From NCBI GenBank assembly GCA_042095835.1, contig JBELML010000001.1, positions 48,135 to 112,134 on the forward strand: DNA of 64,000 nucleotides, given 5' to 3'. This stretch comes from DATFKA01 sp042095835. Lineage in GTDB: Bacteria; Bacteroidota; Bacteroidia; Chitinophagales; Saprospiraceae. Shown in pieces: positions 27,838 to 36,198 of the stretch. The notes beneath the pieces are model-generated. The model searched no databases, was not told where the DNA came from, and worked only from the letters and a program-made list of their open reading frames with translations. Position 1 is the stretch's first letter. Every line of letters starts with the position of its first letter. The position numbers and the translations under genes are program-made.

Positions 27838-28368
27838 GTGTCTGGAATATACTTTACCACAGACCATACAATCATTCGCGATTTTAGATATGACGACTTC
27901 TATGATGTCCACGCCTACGCTCAACTACCTGAGGTAGTCCAATACGAAATGTGGGGTCCCAATACAGAACAGGAAACTCAGCATTTTCTCAATCAAAGTA
28001 TTAACGCTATCTACGATATTCCAAGATTGAAATATGAATTAGGTGTTGAAAGTAAAACGACACAGCATATCATCGGCGGTTGTGGAATGACTTTGAAAAG
28101 GGCTTATCCTGATACTGGTGCCATTGGTTATGTGCTGCATCCTGATTATTGGGGGCAGGGCATCATGACAGAAGTGATTGCCGGTCTGGTACAATTTGGA
28201 TTTAACCAACTGGGACTTCAATTTATAGAAGCTGCCTGCGATACCGAGAACTACGGATCAATTAAAGTGCTAGATCGAAATGGCTTTCAATTGGTAGAGG
28301 AAGTTAGAAACCATGTTGAATTACGCGGGTCTAGGAGATCTGCTTACTTTTTTGTTTTGGAGAAATGA
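27838..28368 (+). CDS. GNAT family N-acetyltransferase (RimJ/RimL-like)
   Basis: Acetyl-CoA-dependent acyltransferase, 176 aa. Seen: the acetyl-CoA loop region IGYVLHPDYWGQGIMTEVIA (about 101-120) and the C-terminal AACDTENYGSIKVLDRNGF typical of the ribosomal-protein/small-molecule GNAT_3 group. Start taken as GTG 27838, preceded by AGGAAAAGAG; no in-frame ATG lies nearby and an in-frame stop occurs at 27814. Substrate unknown. Followed by an inverted wordy repeat. Confidence 0.88.
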   Translation: MSGIYFTTDHTIIRDFRYDDFYDVHAYAQLPEVVQYEMWGPNTEQETQHFLNQSINAIYDIPRLKYELGVESKTTQHIIGGCGMTLKRAYPDTGAIGYVLHPDYWGQGIMTEVIAGLVQFGFNQLGLQFIEAACDTENYGSIKVLDRNGFQLVEEVRNHVELRGSRRSAYFFVLEK

Positions 28369-28645
28369 GGTGAGGTGGACTTGGGGACTGGGAGTTGGGG
28401 AGAGGAAGACTTTGGGACTGGGAGACCGTGGGACTGGGGGACCGAGAGACTGGGGAGAATGGGAGACCGGGAGACTTGGGGAGGGGGAGTTTTGGTGAGC
28501 GCGTGTTTGGGAGAGTTTTACTTGACACCTGACACATAGCACATAATGACTTGGAGACTTTGGGACGAGGAGAGAGGAGTTTGGGTGTTATGGAGTTGGG
28601 AGACCTTTGGGATGGGGAGATTTTGGGGGGATGGTTTTGGAGCAT
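28369..28645. repeat. Wordy repeat region (class I), inverted copy
   Basis: 277-bp G-rich spacer between convergent genes, dominated by words such as GGGACTGGGAGA and TTGGGGAGAGG. Bases 28484-28550 are the reverse complement of the core at 25717-25800 (GTTTTGGTGAGCGCGTGTTT, then GAGAGTTTTACTTGACACC, then CACATAGCACATAATGAC). No gene supported. Confidence 0.85.
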
Positions 28646-29323
28646 TTATATCTTTAAACGTTTATCTAGCCAGGCTTTTTTACCTAGGATTTGCTGGAAA
28701 TAATATGCGCCAATCGCTAGGGCTACACCTAGGATGGAGCCTAAGTAGATATCTCTTAAAAAATGTTGGACTAGGTAAATCCTGGATAGGCCTACGATCA
28801 TCGCTAGACAAAAAAGTCCCAGACCCACGGACTTTTTGTAGGGCACATTCAAAGCAATAAAGCAAAAAAGCGCAAAACCTGCCATCGTATGTCCTGAAGG
28901 AAAACTAGTATAGCCCTGGTTTACTTTCACGCCTTCTACAAAGGTGAGTTGCTCGGCCTCTCCCAGTTCTCTAAAATAAGCTAATGGTCTAGGTTGGTGG
29001 AAGATTTTTTTAGCCACAGCCGAAACCAAGGTGACAAGCGCAGCTAATATGGGTAGCGTAATGGCCGTCCGATAGCGTATAAATAGAAAAATAAAAATGC
29101 TCAGAACAAAAGCCCATTCCTCCGCAAGCTGGGTTCCATATTTGAAAAAGAAATCCCAGAAGGAGGTCCTGTTATCACTAAAAAAGAGGACCCATTGACC
29201 ATGCGTACTTGTGAAAAGCCCTACCGTGCCGATCAGTATCCAAAGTAGGCATCCATAGAAAAACCAGGCGTTTTCTTGGACTAAGGATCTAAGTGGTGGC
29301 TTGGCCAGATTGTTCTTGGTCAT
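28646..29323 (-). CDS. PAP2-family membrane phosphatase
   Basis: Integral-membrane lipid phosphatase. Catalytic motifs are complete: KKIFHQPRP (residues 105-113), PSGH (142-145) and SRIYLVQHFLRD with S180, R181, H187, D191. Five or six membrane segments. 225 aa. Likely substrates are undecaprenyl or phosphatidyl phosphates. Its start overlaps the end of the upstream LptF/G gene by 35 bp, so the two are translationally linked and it may act in envelope lipid turnover. Confidence 0.93.
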   Translation of the reverse strand: MTKNNLAKPPLRSLVQENAWFFYGCLLWILIGTVGLFTSTHGQWVLFFSDNRTSFWDFFFKYGTQLAEEWAFVLSIFIFLFIRYRTAITLPILAALVTLVSAVAKKIFHQPRPLAYFRELGEAEQLTFVEGVKVNQGYTSFPSGHTMAGFALFCFIALNVPYKKSVGLGLFCLAMIVGLSRIYLVQHFLRDIYLGSILGVALAIGAYYFQQILGKKAWLDKRLKI

Positions 29324-30974
29324 CAGAAGCTTTGGTTTTCTTTAAAAAGTGGAACAGCCCTGCTATATTTTTACCAATCGTATCCAGGCGGATCATAGAA
29401 GCATCGCGCATAGCTGCCAGCGTCAGCATAATCCCTACCGGAAATAAAACTAGACAAGGAATCCAGGCTGCCCAAACGCCAGGAATAATAAATTTCTCAG
29501 CAAAGCGCCGACAAAAGATCATCAAGACGACAAAGAGAATGAAAAAGATAATCGATACCAGAATTGGATACCCAAAACCACCCTTACGAATGATCGCACC
29601 CATTGGCGCTCCTATAAAAACGAAGATTACACAGACCACAGCCATACTGTACTTCATGTGCATATCGTAAATATGTTTGACCCTGGAAACCCGCATCCTT
29701 TTTACCGCATTTTTGGAAGCAGAAGCTCGATTATAGATGCTACGCATCGATGATTTGGCTTTGGTATAGAGCGAGCGTTGGTTGTCAGCAGTAAATCCAT
29801 AAAGGAAGTCTGCCCATTCTTCTACCGGTTTATCATCTCTTTGGTCTAGTACTTTCCCTCCGCCGATACTGCGTTTTGAGGCGTGTTTTTTTACCTTCTT
29901 GACATCTCCCTGCTTGGGTTTGGTGCCTAAAGCTTTTTTGACCTCCGGATTCAAGGGCTTCATACTAGTGTCTTTCGGCAGAACATCCGTTTTAAAACCA
30001 GGTGGGAGTTCGGCTTCTTGGGCTTGGGCCTCGAAGAATTTTTCTTTATCAAGGTAGGTGCTGTCGAAGGTTTGAAAATAGAAGTAAGTGCTCACATAAT
30101 TGGATACCTCATGCACGCGTTTATCCGTTTTTACAGCAATCGAATCAATCGCAACGATGAGTTCATTGGTGCGCATCATTTGCCGGTTTCGATTAAAAAG
30201 CTCAGGATTGGTGCGCTGTAACTCGAAGGAACTTAAATCAAATACTTTCCTCCAGCGCTCGAATCCTATCCGCATGTAGGGATATTTTCCTTTGGTTTTG
30301 GAAGACCTGGGCCGCTGCTCAACATATTGGTAACCATTGCGGAGTTCCATCACGAAAAACTTACCGTTATTGGTCGTATAGATATCTCCTTCTTCGGCGA
30401 CAATTTCTAGTATTTCTCCGCTCATCGTGGAAGAGTGATCATAAATAATGACATCCTTGATGGTGCGTCCGTTGCCCATTTTTTCTTTAAAATGGATGGC
30501 ATATCCCTGGAAGTCATAATTGAAGGTACCCGTCTCTAGTTGTAGCGTCGGTTTTTTCTCTTGTATATCAAACATCCTAGAGCCAAACTTTAGATTGGCA
30601 ATGGGTATCAAAGTATCGGAGCAATAGGCCGAGAATAACATGACCAGTAAACCAAAACCAACAATAGAGCGCATCGTTCGCCAGAGCGATACACCTGCCG
30701 ATTTCATACTAGAGAGCTCGTACTTCTCTGACATATTCCCCATGACCATCACCGAGGCAATCAGCATACCCAAAGGAAGTGCTAATGGTATGATCGACAT
30801 ACTTCTGTAGAAGAGCAACTCCATGATCAGCCAAGGACTGAGCCCTTTGCCGGCGATATCATCTATATACAACCACAGGACTTGCATCAGCAAGACAAAG
30901 GCTGCAATAGAGTAGGCTACCACAAAGGGAGGAATAAAACTCTTGAGTATTAACTGATCAATTTTTTTAAACAC
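29289..30974 (-). CDS. LptF/LptG family LPS export permease
   Basis: Transmembrane subunit of the LptBFG transporter that extracts lipopolysaccharide from the inner membrane. Three N-terminal membrane segments (from MFKKIDQLILKSFIPPFVVAYSI onward, in two pieces), a long periplasmic beta-jellyroll with a basic insert (about 345-385, GDVKKVKKHASKRSIGGGK), and three C-terminal segments (about 455-550). 561 aa, longer than the E. coli proteins (about 360), as is common in Bacteroidota. Both permease subunits may be this single type. A promoter candidate lies at 31054. Confidence 0.93.
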   Translation of the reverse strand: MFKKIDQLILKSFIPPFVVAYSIAAFVLLMQVLWLYIDDIAGKGLSPWLIMELLFYRSMSIIPLALPLGMLIASVMVMGNMSEKYELSSMKSAGVSLWRTMRSIVGFGLLVMLFSAYCSDTLIPIANLKFGSRMFDIQEKKPTLQLETGTFNYDFQGYAIHFKEKMGNGRTIKDVIIYDHSSTMSGEILEIVAEEGDIYTTNNGKFFVMELRNGYQYVEQRPRSSKTKGKYPYMRIGFERWRKVFDLSSFELQRTNPELFNRNRQMMRTNELIVAIDSIAVKTDKRVHEVSNYVSTYFYFQTFDSTYLDKEKFFEAQAQEAELPPGFKTDVLPKDTSMKPLNPEVKKALGTKPKQGDVKKVKKHASKRSIGGGKVLDQRDDKPVEEWADFLYGFTADNQRSLYTKAKSSMRSIYNRASASKNAVKRMRVSRVKHIYDMHMKYSMAVVCVIFVFIGAPMGAIIRKGGFGYPILVSIIFFILFVVLMIFCRRFAEKFIIPGVWAAWIPCLVLFPVGIMLTLAAMRDASMIRLDTIGKNIAGLFHFLKKTKASDDQEQSGQATT

Positions 30975-31053
30975 GCTTGTTTAATGCTATTGTGATGTAT
31001 AATGTGTATTGGTGCAATGGCTTGACCAAAGGGATTATAACAATTATCCTAAG

Positions 31054-31082
31054 CAAAGATAATACCTTTTTTAGCGACCAAA
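31054..31082 (-). promoter_or_regulatory. Candidate promoter for the LptF/G gene
   Basis: On the minus strand TATCTTTG (31054-31061) matches TAnnTTTG, with TTTG (31079-31082) 17 nt upstream, slightly short of the usual 19-21. It lies 80 bp before the start codon. The surrounding 30975-31244 spacer also has TAAGTTTG on the plus strand at 31108 that could serve gpx. Confidence 0.5.
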
Positions 31083-31203
31083 CGCTTTTACTGTCCTAAT
31101 GAATCGTTAAGTTTGCAACTCATTTGTTAAATGCTTGTTGATAAAATATTATTAGATTAAGCAACCTCCACTAAAGAAGCATGAAACACTACAGCCTTCT
31201 TTA

Positions 31204-31229
31204 TCTACCGAATCTTTAGCGGAGGTAGA
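31204..31229. repeat. TCTACC/GGTAGA hairpin in the gpx leader
   Basis: TCTACC pairs with GGTAGA across a 14-nt loop. Ends of the type ATCTACCGA and AGGTAGAC recur in inverted order at 34105-34156 in a longer, GC-rich copy. It may be a short mobile palindrome rather than a regulator. Confidence 0.5.
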
Positions 31230-31244
31230 CAACATTTCAATACT

Positions 31245-31739
31245 ATGTCTAAAACGATTCATGATTTTACGGTAAAAAATATCGATGGTGAGGAAGTTTC
31301 CTTATCTCAATACGAAGGTAAAGTCTGCCTGATTGTCAATACCGCTTCTCAATGTGGATTTACGCCGCAACTAGATGATATGGATGAATTGTATCGGGAG
31401 TTCAGGGAGCAAGGACTGGAAATATTAGCCTTCCCCTCGAATGATTTTAATGGTCAGGAGCCTTTAGAGGGTGAGGAGATCAAACAGTTTTGTATGACCC
31501 GATATAATGCAGAATACCCTATATTTGATAAGGTACATGTAAAAGGAAATGGCACTAGTGATCTTTACCAATTCCTTTCTAATAAAAAAGAAAATGGAAA
31601 AGTTTCGGCTAAACCTCGCTGGAATTTCCATAAGTATTTAGTCAATAAAAAAGGAGAAGTAGTGAGTTACTTCTTTCCTTTCACTAAGCCTACTGCGGGA
31701 TCGGTGAAACGGGCGATCAAAAAATTGTTGGAGGAATAA
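31245..31739 (+). CDS. Glutathione-peroxidase-family thiol peroxidase
   Basis: Cys-type peroxidase that reduces hydroperoxides, normally with thioredoxin. Active-site residues: C37 (NTASQCGFTPQ), Q71 (FNGQEPL), W126-N127 (KPRWNFHK), and C83 as candidate resolving Cys (QFCMTRYN). 164 aa, no signal peptide, cytoplasmic. It lies 55 bp upstream of bshB1, a bacillithiol gene, which suggests a joint thiol-redox role. Confidence 0.94.
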   Translation: MSKTIHDFTVKNIDGEEVSLSQYEGKVCLIVNTASQCGFTPQLDDMDELYREFREQGLEILAFPSNDFNGQEPLEGEEIKQFCMTRYNAEYPIFDKVHVKGNGTSDLYQFLSNKKENGKVSAKPRWNFHKYLVNKKGEVVSYFFPFTKPTAGSVKRAIKKLLEE

Positions 31740-31794
31740 TTTTTGTTTGAATCACTTCTCCACCTCTATATCACAAGCTCACCACATCACTAAT

Positions 31795-32535
31795 ATGATA
31801 AAAAACAAAGTAGATATTCTAGCTATTGGCGTCCATCCTGATGATACCGAATTAAGTGCGAGTGGAACGCTGCTATCTCATATTGCCCAAGGGAAAAAGG
31901 TCGGCTTGCTAGATTTGACCCAGGGAGAATTAGGAACCCGTGGGTCTGGTCCCTTGCGTTTAAAAGAGGCTGCTAATGCTGCTGAAATAATGGGTGCTCA
32001 ATTTCGCAGGAATTTAGGGATGCCCGATGGCTTTTTCCGAAATACGCCAGAGAATGTTAAAAGAATCATTGAAGTCATTCGCTGGTGCCAACCGGATATT
32101 GTCCTAGCTAATGCTCCCAAGGATCGGCATCCAGATCACGGGCGCGCTTCCGAATTAGCTTATCAGGCTTGTTTCTATTCGGGGCTCCTTAAAATTGAAA
32201 CAAAAGATGAGCAGGGGAATATCCAGGAGAAATGGCGGCCAAAAGCTTTGTACTACTACGTTCAGGATTATAACCTTGAACCAGATTTTGTGATCGATAT
32301 CTCGCCCTATATTGATAAAAAAGAAGAATTGATCCTAGCCTTTCGCTCCCAATTTTACCTACCTGAAGCAGAGGAATTTGAGGAGGAGTTGGCTACACCT
32401 ATTTCAGGTAAAGATTTCTTGGATTACCTGCGGGCCAGGGCTCGCACCGTAGGGCGACCAGCAGGATTTGAATACGGCGAAGGCTTTATTGCTGCGCGTA
32501 AGCCAGGTGTGAAGAGCCTATATGATTTGATTTAA
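31795..32535 (+). CDS. bshB1: Bacillithiol biosynthesis deacetylase BshB1
   Basis: Zn-dependent LmbE/PIG-L-family enzyme that deacetylates GlcNAc-malate during bacillithiol synthesis. Zinc/catalytic motif GVHPDDTE (H14, D16, D17 counted from the chosen start) and the second motif RHPDHGRASEL. Start set at ATG 31795 (MIKNKVDILAIGVHPDD) rather than 31747, which would add 16 polar residues. 246 aa. bshA and bshC are not in the window. Confidence 0.92.
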   Translation: MIKNKVDILAIGVHPDDTELSASGTLLSHIAQGKKVGLLDLTQGELGTRGSGPLRLKEAANAAEIMGAQFRRNLGMPDGFFRNTPENVKRIIEVIRWCQPDIVLANAPKDRHPDHGRASELAYQACFYSGLLKIETKDEQGNIQEKWRPKALYYYVQDYNLEPDFVIDISPYIDKKEELILAFRSQFYLPEAEEFEEELATPISGKDFLDYLRARARTVGRPAGFEYGEGFIAARKPGVKSLYDLI

Positions 32536-32984
32536 TACTTTCCTTCCAGACGATTCACATAATCGACGCTACCTAATCGAAACCGAACCGGCATCTTTGA
32601 AGCCTTGTCCATCTTTACTTCCAGGCGGCAGAAAAAGGCTAAATCTTGGTAGGCGTAAAGTTTGGGGGCTTGGTATTGCGGAACATTTGCTAGACTAGAT
32701 AGAGGCGTAGATAGGCTTTTGGGTTTGAAAGAAAAATAAGAAAAGTCAGGCAACTTCATCCTCACCTGCGCCATAGATTCGGTACGTAACTCGTAGATAG
32801 ACTTGCCGATTATGGTACTGGGATTTTGCCCAAAAATAATAGCAGAACAACAACAAAAGGCTACTACTCCAATAGTAGCCTTCCAGTTTATAGCAATTCT
32901 AGCTTGTCCACTACCAAAACGTGATTTGGTTTTAAGCTTCCTCTTTTTGGTACTTGGCTTTTTTACTCCCACCATACATTTCAT
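32532..32984 (-). CDS. Conserved Bacteroidota hypothetical exported protein
   Basis: 150 aa with a basic N-terminus, one hydrophobic segment ending in FGQ (about 34-53, possibly a signal) and a C-terminal part (CRLEVKMDKASKMPVRFRLG) that I recognise as a recurring Bacteroidota pattern of unknown role. It overlaps the 3-prime end of the methyltransferase gene by 53 bp and the bshB1 stop by 4 bp. The start could be further in, so its N-terminus is uncertain. Confidence 0.65.
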   Translation of the reverse strand: MKCMVGVKKPSTKKRKLKTKSRFGSGQARIAINWKATIGVVAFCCCSAIIFGQNPSTIIGKSIYELRTESMAQVRMKLPDFSYFSFKPKSLSTPLSSLANVPQYQAPKLYAYQDLAFFCRLEVKMDKASKMPVRFRLGSVDYVNRLEGKY

Positions 32985-34086
32985 ATTTCTGATATTTACA
33001 TTCTAGCGGGCCATTAAATAAAGTTAGCTTTTTGGAAGTCCTGAGGCCAAACTGCTTGAAAGCCTCTAGGTTGGAGCTGATAACCCATGCCTCATAGCCT
33101 TGGAAACTTCCCTTCAGGTGATCTCCGATAGACTTGTAAAATCGGCCGATATCTTCTTGGACCAATCGTTCATCATAAGGCGGATTCATAATGATCACAC
33201 CATTTTCAGCAGGGGCTTCTCTTTTGAAGAAGTCTTTTTTCTCCAATTGAATGACGGCCTCCAATTTTGCTTCAGCAATATTCTCTTCCGAAATTTTAAT
33301 GGCACGAAGATTCTTATCACTAGCGAAAATAGGCACTTCTACACTTTTAATTTGTGCTTTAGCCGACGATAGGACGCTTTCCCAAGCTTCTTGGTTGTAG
33401 TTTTGCCAACGCTGGAATCCAAAAGAGTTTCGGTATAAATTGGCAGGCGTATTACTGGCAATTAGAGCTGCTTCTATCGGGATGGTGCCCGATCCGCACA
33501 TTGGGTCTAATAAGGGTCGGTCTCCTTGCCAACCACTCAAGAGGATCATGCCCGCTGCTAAAACCTCATTGATGGGCGCATCAACGGTATTGATTCTATA
33601 ACCCCTTTTGTGCAAGGATTCTCCAGAGCTATCCAGTGATAGGGTGCATTTCTCCCCTTGAATCCGAATATTGATGCGTAAGGTAGGTGTCAGGACATTG
33701 ACATTCGGACGCTGGCCCAACTCTTCTTTGAAACGATCTACAATAGCATCCTTGGTTTTCAGGGCTACATATTGCGAATGCGAAAAAAAACGAGAATGCA
33801 CCACCGAAGTGACCGCAAAGGTATGATGTACATCAAAATAGTGTGGCCAGTTGAATTGCTTTACCTTATTATACAACTCCTGTTCATTTCGCACTTTGAA
33901 CTCATCAATTACTTGCAGAATACGGATAGCTGTGCGCAACTCCAGATTCGCCCGATACATCATCTTCTTGCTGCCCTCAAAAGTAACAGCACGTGTGCCA
34001 ATTTGGATGTCTCGACCACCAATGGCTTCAATCTCCTTCTCTAAAACCTGCTCTAATCCGTAAAAAGTAGTGGCAACGAGTTTCAT
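32932..34086 (-). CDS. THUMP-domain class I RNA methyltransferase (RlmL/RlmK-like N-terminal type)
   Basis: Putative 23S rRNA guanine-N2 methyltransferase. N-terminal ferredoxin-like/THUMP RNA-binding domain (about 1-160), then a Rossmann methyltransferase with DPMCGSGTIPIEAALIA (SAM site) and the catalytic NPPYDER motif. 384 aa from ATG 34086 (MKLVATTFYGLEQV); an upstream TTG at 34092 adds two residues and is less likely. Normal length for the Bacteroidota YpsC/RlmL-type group. Confidence 0.92.
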   Translation of the reverse strand: MKLVATTFYGLEQVLEKEIEAIGGRDIQIGTRAVTFEGSKKMMYRANLELRTAIRILQVIDEFKVRNEQELYNKVKQFNWPHYFDVHHTFAVTSVVHSRFFSHSQYVALKTKDAIVDRFKEELGQRPNVNVLTPTLRINIRIQGEKCTLSLDSSGESLHKRGYRINTVDAPINEVLAAGMILLSGWQGDRPLLDPMCGSGTIPIEAALIASNTPANLYRNSFGFQRWQNYNQEAWESVLSSAKAQIKSVEVPIFASDKNLRAIKISEENIAEAKLEAVIQLEKKDFFKREAPAENGVIIMNPPYDERLVQEDIGRFYKSIGDHLKGSFQGYEAWVISSNLEAFKQFGLRTSKKLTLFNGPLECKYQKYEMYGGSKKAKYQKEEA

Positions 34087-34104
34087 ATACAAATGGTCTA
34101 TTGA

Positions 34105-34156
34105 CGTCTACCTACGCTATCCGCGTACGCCGGCGGCCGAAGCACTCGGTAGATGG
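34105..34156. repeat. TCTACC...GGTAGA palindrome, long copy
   Basis: GTCTACC near 34109 and GGTAGA near 34149 flank a GC-rich inside (CGCGTACGCCGGCGGCCG). The flanks match those of the hairpin at 31204-31229 in reverse orientation. It lies upstream of the methyltransferase gene. Confidence 0.45.
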
Positions 34157-34220
34157 ATAATGATGTAATGGCGTAATGACTTCCTATTTAACCATTACAA
34201 CATTACAACATTATATCATT
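34157..34220. repeat. CATTACAACATT-type wordy repeat (class II)
   Basis: AT-rich spacer with GTAATGG (34165-34171) opposite CCATTAC (34192-34198), followed by repeated CATTACAACATT words. Related words occur at 44995-45066 and 62987-63049. No gene. Confidence 0.7.
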
Positions 34221-34224
34221 GAAT

Positions 34225-35301
34225 TTAATTATTCATAATCTTCCGCTGGTGGTTGATCGACTCTTCGTGGATGGCTTTTAGTACCACAGAGACGAACTCC
34301 TTGCTGAGGCCTTTTTCTTGACCCATTTCGGTAGATTTGTTAAGAATCTCTTGCCAGCGATCAGATTGCAAGATGGCAATATTTTTGCGCTTTTTATACT
34401 CACCAATCTTCTCTGCTAAAGACATACGACGGCTCAACATGTTCATCAAATCCTCATCAATCTCATCAATCTCATGACGTAGGTGATCGATGGTGTCTTT
34501 ATAGTCCTGATCATCAGTGTCTGCAACTCTGATTTTGAGGCGCTCTAAAAGTCCTGCAAAAGTATCTGGTGTGATTTGCTGTTTAGCATCACTCCAAGCC
34601 TCATCTGGGTTAGGATGTACCTCCGTCATGATACCGTCGAAGCTTAAATCCATTGCTTTCTGAGCTACCGCTTCCAGGGTATCTCTGCGACCACAGATGT
34701 GGCTATTATCACAGATGACCTGAATGTCTGGGAAGTTTTGCTTCAATTCGATAGGAATTTGCCAACGTGGTACGTTGCGGTATTGTGTTTGTCCGTGGTA
34801 AGAAAATCCACGGTGGATAACACCAATACGCGTGATTCCTGCTTTGTAAATACGCTCAATGCCACCCATCCAAAGCTTAAGATCTGGATTGATAGGGTTT
34901 TTTACCAAAACGGGAATGTCTACACCCTTGATAGCATCAGCTACCTCTTGTACAGAAAAAGGGTTGACGGTTGTGCGAGCTCCTAACCACAACACATCGA
35001 CACCATACTTGAGGGCTTCGAATACGTGCTGGCGGTTGGCTACCTCTGTAGTTACTTTGAGGCCAGTCTCTTCTTTTACCTTTTTCAACCAGCCTAAGCC
35101 TACTACACCAACTCCCTCAAAAGAATTCGGGCGCGTACGAGGTTTCCAAATACCTGAGCGAAATAAGTCTACCGTACCCAACTTGGCTAAGGCGCGAGCG
35201 GTACCAAGTACTTGTTCCTCACTCTCTGCGCTACAAGGACCTGCGATGACAATAGGTTGACCAGCTGCTTTTTCTACAACTGGCTTTAAATTCATATCCA
35301 T
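34225..35301 (-). CDS. aroF: Bifunctional DAHP synthase / chorismate mutase
   Basis: First enzyme of the shikimate pathway (PEP + erythrose-4-P to DAHP), fused to chorismate mutase. Residues 1-255: class I DAHP synthase barrel with GPCSAES (21-27), KPRTRPNSFEG and NPINPDLKLWMGGIERI. Residues about 262-358: all-helical AroQ-type mutase (IDEIDEDLMNMLSRRM...KIGEYKK). The fusion, typical of Bacteroidota, allows feedback control through the mutase. Last gene of the pheA operon, 48 bp after tyrA. Confidence 0.95.
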   Translation of the reverse strand: MDMNLKPVVEKAAGQPIVIAGPCSAESEEQVLGTARALAKLGTVDLFRSGIWKPRTRPNSFEGVGVVGLGWLKKVKEETGLKVTTEVANRQHVFEALKYGVDVLWLGARTTVNPFSVQEVADAIKGVDIPVLVKNPINPDLKLWMGGIERIYKAGITRIGVIHRGFSYHGQTQYRNVPRWQIPIELKQNFPDIQVICDNSHICGRRDTLEAVAQKAMDLSFDGIMTEVHPNPDEAWSDAKQQITPDTFAGLLERLKIRVADTDDQDYKDTIDHLRHEIDEIDEDLMNMLSRRMSLAEKIGEYKKRKNIAILQSDRWQEILNKSTEMGQEKGLSKEFVSVVLKAIHEESINHQRKIMNN

Positions 35302-35349
35302 GATTATTTGATTTTTTAGGGATGTTATATCACCTATATAGTTTACGTA

Positions 35350-36189
35350 TTATGAAAGTATCTTACTTATTTTATTCGATTCTTCGATCAATTTATAAAA
35401 GGTCTCAAAATCCTTTTTTATCAAAAGACTTCTAAAAATCGCCAATTGGCTAATATGCTCATCGAGTACATCTAGTACATTATCTCTGTTTTGCCGAAAA
35501 ATGGGGATCCACATATCTGGCGAACTCTTGGCCAGACGTACCGTAGAACTAAATCCAGAACTCGCCAACTCAAATATCCGATCTACATCTTTCTCCTTTT
35601 TAAGGACCGTCAATGCTAAGGCGAAACTACTAATATGAGAGATATGCGAAACGTAGGCCGTATGGATGTCGTGCTCCTCGGCATTCAATTCTACAATATG
35701 CATCGGTATGGAAGCATACATTTCTCGAACCAATTGTACCGCATCGGGATCACTCGATTCGATATCGCATAAGACCGTATATTTATGATCATACAAGTTG
35801 GGAATAGCTGCCTCGGGGCCAGAGTATTCTGTTCCTGCCATTGGATGCGTAGCTACAAACCTCCCTCTTTTGGGATGGTCTTTTATTTTTTCTAAAACTA
35901 AAGATTTGGTAGAACCCACATCGATGACCACTTGGTGCTCTACCATATTCAATACTTCAGGAATAAGTCCTAGCATAGCATCTACTGGTGTAGAAATAAC
36001 CACAATATCTGCTTGCTGTACGGCTTCTTTTAAATCCGCACCTTCGTCGATAAGCCTTCTACGGATCGCTTTATCGAGATTGTCTTGACTAGTATCAACC
36101 CCGATGACTTTTTTGGCATAGCCATTCTCTTTTAAAGAAATAGCCAAAGATCCGCCAATTAATCCAATCCCGATGATCGTTATGACCAT
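35350..36189 (-). CDS. tyrA: Prephenate dehydrogenase
   Basis: NAD-dependent oxidative decarboxylase of prephenate to 4-hydroxyphenylpyruvate in Tyr synthesis. Seen: nucleotide fold IGIGLIGGSLAISLKENG (5-22), substrate region ATHPMAGTEYSGPEAA with the catalytic His, and HISHISSFALALTVL helices. 279 aa, no ACT domain. Nine bp after the aminotransferase gene, so translationally coupled within the aromatic operon. Confidence 0.95.
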   Translation of the reverse strand: MVITIIGIGLIGGSLAISLKENGYAKKVIGVDTSQDNLDKAIRRRLIDEGADLKEAVQQADIVVISTPVDAMLGLIPEVLNMVEHQVVIDVGSTKSLVLEKIKDHPKRGRFVATHPMAGTEYSGPEAAIPNLYDHKYTVLCDIESSDPDAVQLVREMYASIPMHIVELNAEEHDIHTAYVSHISHISSFALALTVLKKEKDVDRIFELASSGFSSTVRLAKSSPDMWIPIFRQNRDNVLDVLDEHISQLAIFRSLLIKKDFETFYKLIEESNKISKILS

Positions 36190-36198
36190 AGTCCATAT

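Noticed and set aside
27616..27924. Minus-strand ORF of 102 codons upstream of the FeS/NrfD gene
   Set aside because: Lies across AT-rich spacer and into the GNAT gene; composition is low-complexity and no family is recognisable.
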